NCBI GenBank assembly: GCA_025055575.1
Contig: JANWWP010000064.1
Coordinates: 1-58,524, forward strand
Source: Flavobacteriales bacterium
Lineage (GTDB): Bacteria; Bacteroidota; Bacteroidia; CAIKAF01
DNA: 58,524 bases
Reading direction: 5' to 3'
Shown here one piece after another: positions 52,910-58,524 of the stretch. Both the position numbers and the translations under genes were made by a program. Under the pieces are notes generated by a model that was not told where the DNA came from, did no database searches, and was given only the letters and a program-made list of their open reading frames with translations. Position 1 is the first letter of the stretch. The number at the start of each line of letters is the position of its first letter.

Positions 52910-53434
52910 TCAGAGCACCTGTTTTGAAACAAATTCCTCTTCTTTCAAGCGTCCCCGAAATACTTCCAGCCAGAGAAAAATGCCGAAAAAAAAGCGGAGC
53001 GCCGAAATGGCAAAGCTGACGGGAATAATGGCCACGATATACCAGAGCGGAATATCCAACACCAAGTCCCGGTCTCCTAATTCCCGGCTTTGTACAACGT
53101 ATTCGTAGCCATAAAAGGCAAACTGAAACAGAAATAAGGCCGCCAGAAGGCAGGCCGTCATGTTCATCACGGCTTTGACCTTGCCGGAAACCCGTGCTTT
53201 TAAAAATTCCACCTCTATGTGGCGCATTTTGGCGGTGGCAATCTGGAAACCCAGGAAACCGAGCCACACCATCGCATAGGTGGCCAAGCGGTCGGCCCCG
53301 AAGATCGGCTGGTTTAAGACATATCTGGAAAAGGTGCCTGCAAAAACAACAACCACAATCCCCGAAATCAAAAGAATTGCGAGCAGTTTTTCAAGAACCC
53401 CTATCCAATTATTCAGGCTGAGGTATCGCCGCAT
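52910..53434 (-). CDS. dctQ: TRAP transporter small permease (DctQ)
   Basis: The 174-residue protein has four membrane helices: LEKLLAILLISGIVVVVFAG, LATYAMVWLGFLGFQIA, MTACLLAALFLFQFAFYGYE and IPLWYIVAIIPVSFAISALR. MVWLGFLG followed by an IEVEFLKARV segment is characteristic of DctQ. It partners with the large permease. It starts five bases after the solute-binding-protein stop. Confidence 0.93.
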   Translation of the reverse strand: MRRYLSLNNWIGVLEKLLAILLISGIVVVVFAGTFSRYVLNQPIFGADRLATYAMVWLGFLGFQIATAKMRHIEVEFLKARVSGKVKAVMNMTACLLAALFLFQFAFYGYEYVVQSRELGDRDLVLDIPLWYIVAIIPVSFAISALRFFFGIFLWLEVFRGRLKEEEFVSKQVL

Positions 53435-53439
53435 CCGAA

Positions 53440-54492
53440 TTATTTTTTGGGAGCGGCTTTACCGGAAGGTGCCGTGGGTGAGACTTTCTGGCTGTCTTTG
53501 AAGGCCCGGAGATGAGTATTCACTTCTTGAATGAGATTTTTTCCGATTTTTCCTTCCAAAATTGTGTACACCGGTTGGGAGGCTTTTTTAAAGGCTTCCC
53601 TCTGGGCCTCTGAAAGATTATACACTTTGATGCCGATACCCGGGAATGAACCCAGCACTTCGGCATCCTCCTTACGCACCAGTTCCCTGGAGGTTTTTTG
53701 AAGATTTTGCCTTTCGGCACGGGCAAGAAGTGCCTGTTGAAGGTCGGCCGGCTGCTTGTCTAAAAAGCGTTTTGAAACCACCACGGCGCCGGGCTGATAG
53801 ATATGTTTGGTCAGCGTAAAATGTTTGACGGTGTTAATCCAACTGGAAGAAAGGGAAAAGACGGGCGTCTGGTCGTAGCCGTCCACCATGCCGGTCTTTA
53901 AAGCCACCAGCACTTCCGGGGTGGCGATGGGCACAGGGGTGGCTCCGAGTGCTTTGTAGAACTGAATGTAAACATCCGATTCCTGGGCACGCATTTTCAA
54001 TCCTTTGAGGTCAGCGGGGGAGAGGGCTGGTTTTGATTTGGTGCCAAAACTGCGCCATCCGTTGGTGCCCCATAAAATGAGGACAATGCCTTTCTGCGCT
54101 AGTATTTCGCTCATTCGGTCAAACATTTTGTCCATGACGTAGTCGGCTTCCTCATCGCTGCTAAATAAAAAAGGCAACTCAAACAATTGCAGCTGTGGAA
54201 GGGATAAAGCTTCAGCCATAGCCGCCAGGCTAAATGCTCCCGCGTCCAAAGACCCCATCGCAATGCTTTTGATCATCTCTACTTCCCCGCCCAGCTGCCC
54301 GCCGAGGTAAGTTTTAAATTTCAGGCGTCCGCCGGATTTGCTTTCAGCCTGTTTCACATAGGCCATCACCCCTTCCTCCCAGGGGCTGTCTTTAGGAATC
54401 ACACTGCCAAAGCGCACTTTGACAACTTCTTGGGCAGGAAGACTGAGATAAAATAGACTTCCCAGACCCAGGGCCAGCACTCTTTTTTTCAT
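53440..54492 (-). CDS. dctP: TRAP transporter solute-binding protein (DctP/TatP type)
   Basis: The ATG at 54492 is chosen because it begins a signal peptide (MKKRVLALGLGSLFYLSLPA) and follows the TatT-like stop by 13 bases; the longer frame to 54618 runs through that gene. The product has 350 residues with the DctP pattern VRFGSVIPKDSPWEEGV, GGQLGGEVEMIKSIAMGSLD and DLKGLKMR, whose Arg usually grips a ligand carboxylate. The C-terminal tail is Lys/Pro/Ala-rich. No lipobox is seen, so it should be soluble in the periplasm. In TPAT systems it works with the TPR subunit. Confidence 0.93.
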   Translation of the reverse strand: MKKRVLALGLGSLFYLSLPAQEVVKVRFGSVIPKDSPWEEGVMAYVKQAESKSGGRLKFKTYLGGQLGGEVEMIKSIAMGSLDAGAFSLAAMAEALSLPQLQLFELPFLFSSDEEADYVMDKMFDRMSEILAQKGIVLILWGTNGWRSFGTKSKPALSPADLKGLKMRAQESDVYIQFYKALGATPVPIATPEVLVALKTGMVDGYDQTPVFSLSSSWINTVKHFTLTKHIYQPGAVVVSKRFLDKQPADLQQALLARAERQNLQKTSRELVRKEDAEVLGSFPGIGIKVYNLSEAQREAFKKASQPVYTILEGKIGKNLIQEVNTHLRAFKDSQKVSPTAPSGKAAPKK

Positions 54493-54505
54493 TTTGTGAT
54501 AGGTA

Positions 54506-55324
54506 TTAATCGAACAATTCCGTTTCCTGTGCCAGCAAAGCCTTGGCTTTGCTTTTGGCAATTTCATTTTCGGGTGCAATATCCGGATAGGCAGAGACAT
54601 CGGCTTCCAGCACCTCATTCAGCAGTTTTCGGAACAGTTCGCGATCTTTTACTTTTCCATGGGTGCAATAAGCCTCTGCAAATAGCACTTTGGTTTCCAG
54701 GTAGTGGGGTGCGCTTTGAACCCCTTTTTCAAACATCTCTTTGGATTTCACCGGATCTTGTTCTCCCGTTATGGATGGCACCAGGGCAAAATAACCGCCA
54801 AAGAATCGGTACACTCCGCCATAATTATAGTCTGGGTCCACTTCCATCACGCGGTCCCACAGATAGCGAACGCGGGACTTCACAGCCAGTTTTTTGCTAA
54901 AAGGCGCAAACTTGGCATACCGCGCCAGGTTGGCGGCAGTCCAGTAAAAGGCATCCATATCCTCTTTTCCTAATTTTTTGATAATGTTTTCTTCTTTTTC
55001 CTTAGCCGCCAGGCCTTCCTTGTATTTTGGCAGGGTGGAAAGTGCGGTTTCGCCGGCTTTTACGCCTTTTTCGAACCATTCCAGCTTTGCATTTTTGTCG
55101 GCTGTTCCTTCTCCTTTAAAATAATAGGCACGCGCCAGCAAAACCGCAACATCACGTTGGGGAGATTGGGTCAGAATTTCTTCCCCTAGTTTAATGCAGG
55201 CCTCCAATTTTTCAGGATTAAGCCGTTCCCTGAACAGGGCTTGCATAGCCGACACATCGTTCTGGGCCGCAAGGAAAGGCATCCAGCCAATGATCCACGT
55301 GAAAAACAAAATTTGACGCACCAT
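54506..55324 (-). CDS. TatT-like TPR subunit of a TRAP transporter (TPAT)
   Basis: The 272-residue protein has a signal peptide (MVRQILFFTWIIGWMPFLAA) and then helical repeats that follow the pattern of Treponema pallidum TatT (Tp0956): VAVLLARAYYFKGEG, KEDMDAFYWTAANLARYAKF, VMEVDPDYNYGGVYRFFGGY, and SAPHYLETKVLFAEAYC. TatT trimers pair with the solute-binding protein TatP and are proposed to handle hydrophobic ligands. Unlike TatT, which is a lipoprotein, no lipobox Cys is present. It is the first gene of the operon, with a TTTG-N20-TATTTTTG promoter 16 bases upstream. Confidence 0.85.
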   Translation of the reverse strand: MVRQILFFTWIIGWMPFLAAQNDVSAMQALFRERLNPEKLEACIKLGEEILTQSPQRDVAVLLARAYYFKGEGTADKNAKLEWFEKGVKAGETALSTLPKYKEGLAAKEKEENIIKKLGKEDMDAFYWTAANLARYAKFAPFSKKLAVKSRVRYLWDRVMEVDPDYNYGGVYRFFGGYFALVPSITGEQDPVKSKEMFEKGVQSAPHYLETKVLFAEAYCTHGKVKDRELFRKLLNEVLEADVSAYPDIAPENEIAKSKAKALLAQETELFD

Positions 55325-55340
55325 AAGCTTTGATTTTGGC

Positions 55341-55372
55341 CAAAAATATTTTATGGCTCACAATAGAACAAA
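55341..55372 (-). promoter_or_regulatory. Promoter TTTG-N20-TATTTTTG of the TPAT operon
   Basis: On the minus strand TTTG (55372-55369) precedes TATTTTTG (55348-55341) by 20 bases, within the accepted -33/-7 spacing. The element ends 16 bases before the TatT-like ATG, implying a leader of about 12 bases. Confidence 0.68.
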
Positions 55373-55449
55373 AATTTTTAATCCAGTGGCCCTTTTTCCT
55401 AATTTAGGACTGATCCCTTTAAAATTTCAATATTCTGTGATTGAATTGA

Positions 55450-56031
55450 TTAGGAAGAAATTTTGGTTAAAATAAATGAAGTGGTCTTTGAATCTTCACC
55501 CTCTTTTTTATTTACAGTCCACACCCTAAGTCTCTCCGGTGACAGAAATTGATATTTCCAAAGGGCATCTTGTTGAGGGTTGTCAAGTTTAACCCCTTTC
55601 AGGGTCAATAAACTATCCGAAGGACTGACGGTGAAAGTGCCGGATTTACTATCATGTTCAAAATACTTTCCCTCGAAATCCCTAAAAAAGACACTTAAGG
55701 ACACTTTGTCGGGATTTTCAAACTTCAATTGAATATAAAATTGCATGAGTTTATTTTCTACAATATCACGGGCATAGCTGAAAGCTTCCGCCGTATCCTC
55801 TGCCGTGAGGGGTTCATACTCTCCATCTCCCTTGTAACGTCTTTGGAGTTCAGCATCTAAAGAATTATGGACTAGCTGCTGAATAAAAGAATCCGGAGCA
55901 TTGAAGTTGAGTCTTCCTTCAGGAGCTTCAATTTCCGTCATTTTCCATGTCCCGTAAAAAGCGGTGCGGGGATCTTTTTTACAGGATAAGAAAAAGAGAG
56001 TGGATACGATGAGAAAAGAAAATGTTTTCAT
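55450..56031 (-). CDS. Lipocalin-like hypothetical lipoprotein
   Basis: The ATG at 56031 (MKTFSFLIVSTLFFLSCKKD) starts a lipoprotein signal with Cys at residue 17; an ATG two codons earlier is also possible. The mature part of about 175 residues begins RTAFYGTWKMTEIEAPEG, a GTW start typical of lipocalin-like domains, and alternates strands such as DKVSLSVFFRDFEGKYF and SGTFTVSPSDSLLTLKG. I recognise no named family. It follows the YkuK-like gene by 24 bases and probably shares its transcript. Confidence 0.75.
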   Translation of the reverse strand: MKTFSFLIVSTLFFLSCKKDPRTAFYGTWKMTEIEAPEGRLNFNAPDSFIQQLVHNSLDAELQRRYKGDGEYEPLTAEDTAEAFSYARDIVENKLMQFYIQLKFENPDKVSLSVFFRDFEGKYFEHDSKSGTFTVSPSDSLLTLKGVKLDNPQQDALWKYQFLSPERLRVWTVNKKEGEDSKTTSFILTKISS

Positions 56032-56055
56032 AATCAATAGAATTCGTTTTTGAGT

Positions 56056-56532
56056 TTAATGACAAAATCGGTCGGCGCATTTGCTGCTGGCAAAAGCATC
56101 CGGTTTGCAAACAAATCTGTATCCCATGCCGAGGATATAACCCTGGGCATCGTGAAATGAAGCGTGCGAGGGGAATCTTGGATTTTGATTGATATCGGCA
56201 TGTATTTCCAAAGAAATTCCATAGGTCCTTACAAAATCTTCAAGCTCTCCGGCGGCTTCAATGGAATAGGCAATTTCGGAGAGCATGCGTTCCCTAAGGC
56301 TCACAGGCCCCCGTTGCCGGTGTTTTTTGACGTACATAAAGCCGCCGTTCCCTTTCACGATCACCACCACCACGGTAGCAAAATTGATCATGTGGCCTTG
56401 CACGTGCGAATCAGTTCCAATACAAAGCCGGATTTCATAACCTTCTTTCTGCAGACGATGGTAGTCCGAAATGAGCACCTGGGCTAAAGAGACACCCACT
56501 TCTTTTCCATAATAATTCCGCCAGACGCTCAT
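56056..56532 (-). CDS. YkuK-like RNase H-fold protein (DUF458)
   Basis: The 158-residue protein matches the YkuK/DUF458 pattern: an acidic strand CIGTDSHVQGHMINFATVVV near residue 40, MYVKKHRQRGPVSLRERMLS, then EIHADINQNPRFPSH and a C-terminal YRFVCKPDAFASSKCADRF. The Asp residues in GTDS and HADIN could form an RNase H-like metal site, though the family has no well-established activity that I recall. A TACCTTAG element (56542-56549), one mismatch from TAnnTTTG, ends nine bases before the ATG. Confidence 0.82.
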   Translation of the reverse strand: MSVWRNYYGKEVGVSLAQVLISDYHRLQKEGYEIRLCIGTDSHVQGHMINFATVVVVIVKGNGGFMYVKKHRQRGPVSLRERMLSEIAYSIEAAGELEDFVRTYGISLEIHADINQNPRFPSHASFHDAQGYILGMGYRFVCKPDAFASSKCADRFCH

Positions 56533-56623
56533 TTTTTTTGACTAAGGTAAACGTTCAAACAAAGGGGCTTGTTGGAATAATGAAAAATTTTATGAACTTT
56601 TAAATAACAATTACTGGTGTAGA

Positions 56624-57127
56624 TCAGACATAAATGAATGTGCCGTTTTTGTATTGAATTTTCTTATACGCTGTGGGTCTTACAGAAAAGTCCGCGAATA
56701 ACAATTCTTTTTTATTCTTTTTATTTTGAGGATCATAGGCCACATGAATCCAGCGGGGATTCTCCAGGCTGCCGCCTTCCAAAATCAATTGTTTGAATGG
56801 CAGATTCCAGTCTATTATGCCACGTGCCAGACGAAGATTGTCTTCTGTGCCTTTGTCATAAAAGTTTAAGTCCACCGCATTTCCTGAAACATGATCGCTA
56901 CTGGGGCTGCCTCCAACCAAAGCGTTGAGACGCGAACAACGGTACCCGCTGCTGATGTAAATGGGTTTGGCCAATTTGTCACGCAGGGGCTGAAGCACTT
57001 TTTCGCACAAAGTTTTTAAATTTTCTATAACTTTTTTGGGCGGGTCAAACTGCTCCTTAATCCCATGCCTTTCGGCTGTTTGGCTCCGGATGAGTTCTTC
57101 AAGGGTAAAATCTTTTGAAAGTTTCAT
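56624..57127 (-). CDS. Peptidase M15 (D-Ala-D-Ala carboxypeptidase-like)
   Basis: The 167-residue protein is a single Peptidase_M15_3 domain: KDFTLEELIRSQTAERHGI, YISSGYRCSRLNALVGGSP and SSDHVSGNAVDLNF, which holds the zinc His and Asp (HxxGxAxD), with the last His in RWIHVAYD. It should cleave peptidoglycan peptides. There is no signal peptide. Related proteins are common both as phage endolysins and as chromosomal enzymes; no phage gene is near, so a chromosomal role is more likely. TAAATTTG lies 10 bases upstream of the ATG. Confidence 0.88.
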   Translation of the reverse strand: MKLSKDFTLEELIRSQTAERHGIKEQFDPPKKVIENLKTLCEKVLQPLRDKLAKPIYISSGYRCSRLNALVGGSPSSDHVSGNAVDLNFYDKGTEDNLRLARGIIDWNLPFKQLILEGGSLENPRWIHVAYDPQNKKNKKELLFADFSVRPTAYKKIQYKNGTFIYV

Positions 57128-57137
57128 TATTTTTTGA

Positions 57138-57145
57138 CAAATTTA
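57138..57145 (-). promoter_or_regulatory. TAAATTTG -7 element of the M15 peptidase gene
   Basis: TAAATTTG lies between the upstream terminator hairpin and the M15 ATG and ends 10 bases before the start codon. The -33 distance falls inside the terminator stem and shows no TTTG. Confidence 0.5.
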
Positions 57146-57151
57146 CTTTTT

Positions 57152-57181
57152 TAAAACAAACCGGCCCCCAGTGGGGGCCGG
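57152..57181 (-). terminator. Intrinsic terminator after the T9SS surface protein
   Basis: On the minus strand CCGGCCCCC and GGGGGCCGG form a perfect nine-base-pair stem around a three-base loop, and TTTGTTTT follows. It lies 27 bases past the stop of the GC-rich T9SS gene and separates it from the M15 gene. Confidence 0.85.
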
Positions 57182-57208
57182 CCTTTGTATGTTTTCAGGT
57201 TGCCCTGA

Positions 57209-58524
57209 TTATTTCACCAGACCCAGCGCCAGGCGCGCGCTCTGCGTGCTCTGTCCGTCGCTCCAGCTCAGAATGTACAGTCCGCCGCTCACTTCCAGCG
57301 TGCCCAGATCGTACACCCCGCGCACCGCATTCTGCAGTGCATCCGTCCACACCACCTTGCCGCTCATGTCCATCAGCCGCAGCGTCAGACGCCCCGGCAC
57401 ATCCCGTCCCAGCGACAGATACACCCGCTCCCCGCTCGTCCACGCACGGTCCGGCTCGTTGCCGGCCATAGCCTCCGACTTCTCCTCTTTTTGCGGCAGG
57501 GCCGGCGTCGTCACCACCACGGGCTGTTCTCTCCGGAACCGCAGCACAAACCGATCCTTCATCTCCACGCCGCCCGTCTCAAACACATAGCTCGTCTCGC
57601 TGCCTACCCGCACTTCTTTCTGCTTCTCCTTGTCCACCAGATAGCACGTCATGCCCTCGGGCAAGCGGTCGCCGCCCTTCAGCGTGAACACAAACGTGCC
57701 CGAGGCGCCGGGATTCAGGCCCAGTGGCACTTCGCTCAGCGAGGTGTGCAGGTTCAGCCCGTTCACACTCACAGGCCAGGCCGTCCCGGAGGCCAGCGTG
57801 TAGAGCGTCGGATAGCCCTCCGCACTGGCAAACTTGTAGCCATCTTCCTGCAGGTCGAAGCCGTCCTTCAGGCCTTCGCCAAAGTACACCACCGTCGCGT
57901 CACGGTGTTCTGCATCGCGGCCCGTCACCACCACTTCCAGCTTGTGCGGCACCGCCATCGCATCGGTGAAGGCCAGCGTGTTGCCCGTCACGCGCATGCC
58001 CTGGTTAAAGGTCACCGTGCCCGTACCCACCGCGCTCTTCACCACCTGGAAGCCCTGGAACGAAGCGATCAGGCTCGGCGTGCCGTCGTTCATGTTCACC
58101 GTGTTGAACGTGGTGCCGTTGTAGATATAGGCCATCGTGCCGATCACCGAACTGTTGGCTGCGTAGAAGGCATCCAGGTTGATGCCGCTCGGATAGGGGT
58201 TGCTCAGCAGGTTCACGCCCTGATTGGCCGTCGTGTTAGCTGCTGTACGGGTTACATTGGCCGTAATCACACCCGTGTTGGCAAGGCCCGTCAGGTCGTA
58301 GAGCAGTTGGGCGGCCGGCTGATACACCATGTAGCCCCGCCCGTTGGTGGTGGTGCCGCTCAGACGTATCTGCCAGCCGTTGAAGGCGCAGGTGGTCACC
58401 GTGCTCTCATCGTACTGCATCAGACGCGCCCAGGGCGACGATGGCGACTGGTAGGTGCAGGTGGGATCGGCCACAAAGTTGCTGCCGTCGCTGCCGTTGC
58501 CGTTGTGCGCCAGACCTCCCGGCA
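57209..58524 (-). CDS. T9SS type A sorted surface protein (5' partial)
   Basis: The frame is open through the last base of the window, so only the C-terminal 438 residues are seen. A Bacteroidota surface-protein motif NLLSNPYPSGINLDAFYA is present, and beta-rich segments follow (VTFNQGMRVTGNTLAFTD, GFDLQEDGYKFASAEG). The last 80 residues form a T9SS type A domain (RVYLSLGRDVPGRLTLRLMD, GLYILSWSDGQSTQSARLAL). The DNA is clearly richer in GC than the rest of the window, with strong preference for codons such as GGC, CTG, CAG and ACC. A strong terminator follows. It may be a highly expressed surface protein or a recently acquired one. Confidence 0.85.
   Translation of the reverse strand, partial: PGGLAHNGNGSDGSNFVADPTCTYQSPSSPWARLMQYDESTVTTCAFNGWQIRLSGTTTNGRGYMVYQPAAQLLYDLTGLANTGVITANVTRTAANTTANQGVNLLSNPYPSGINLDAFYAANSSVIGTMAYIYNGTTFNTVNMNDGTPSLIASFQGFQVVKSAVGTGTVTFNQGMRVTGNTLAFTDAMAVPHKLEVVVTGRDAEHRDATVVYFGEGLKDGFDLQEDGYKFASAEGYPTLYTLASGTAWPVSVNGLNLHTSLSEVPLGLNPGASGTFVFTLKGGDRLPEGMTCYLVDKEKQKEVRVGSETSYVFETGGVEMKDRFVLRFRREQPVVVTTPALPQKEEKSEAMAGNEPDRAWTSGERVYLSLGRDVPGRLTLRLMDMSGKVVWTDALQNAVRGVYDLGTLEVSGGLYILSWSDGQSTQSARLALGLVK

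Noticed and set aside
56624-57127. Phage endolysin as a prophage remnant
   Set aside because: No holin, tail or other phage gene is close, and M15 domains are frequent in chromosomal genes.

Overview
The window reads as a single chromosomal segment of a Bacteroidota bacterium with roughly even base composition. The lineage signs are: type IX secretion (T9SS) C-terminal signals on four secreted proteins (three type A, one type B/CHU_C); a PorE-like TPR/beta-propeller/CRD/OmpA protein; lipoproteins with short lipoboxes; the xer-hpf gene pair; a short AccB-type biotin protein; and promoters of the Bacteroidota TTTG-N19-TAnnTTTG type rather than -35/-10. I see no prophage, insertion sequence, CRISPR array or rRNA. 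Gene density is very high: no gene-free gap exceeds 300 bases, and many neighbours overlap by 4 bases.

Layout. 1-5.6 kb (+): end of a secreted trypsin-like peptidase, a TlpA-like thioredoxin, the PorE-like protein and a glycosyltransferase. 5.7-10.7 kb (-): valS, an alpha/beta hydrolase and rpoN. 10.8-14.1 kb: a biotin carrier protein; an ECF sigma factor with an unusually long anti-sigma-like membrane protein; and, divergent from these, an IsdG-type heme-degrading monooxygenase followed by a 42-residue membrane protein. 14.2-22 kb: cell-surface genes, including a GT2 enzyme fused to a degenerate phosphoglycosyl transferase, a probable barrel protein, an M23 peptidase and an O-antigen ligase-like protein. 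22.1-27.8 kb (-): a complete RND efflux operon. 27.9-29.1 kb (-): hpt-adk-tRNA-Leu(GAG).

29.1-36.8 kb (+): an AddB-like nuclease, a 1,364-residue T9SS type B surface protein with its own consensus promoter, and a DUF3267-like membrane protein. 36.9-41.3 kb (+): ribBA, tRNA-Val(TAC) with promoter and terminator, then a tightly overlapped four-gene run (NeuB-like synthase, fatty-acid hydroxylase, SMR transporter, cyclase). 41.4-49.6 kb (-): hpf, xer recombinase, an orphan ABC-2 permease, a secreted esterase, an S41 protease and a MetH that lacks the homocysteine domain. 49.6-51.5 kb (+): uvrC. 51.6-55.3 kb (-): a TRAP transporter with a TatT-like TPR subunit (TPAT type). 55.4-58.5 kb (-): a lipoprotein, a YkuK-like protein, an M15 peptidase and the 3' part of a GC-rich T9SS surface protein that runs off the window.

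The most unusual points are: a recurrent TAnnTTTG element ending only 4-14 bases before start codons, implying leaderless or near-leaderless mRNAs; the TPAT operon; the GT2/degenerate PGT fusion; the split MetH; a probable CTG start in a CTGA overlap; and dyad elements between the ECF sigma factor and the heme oxygenase gene. Function calls come from motif reading and recalled family knowledge; no database search was run.
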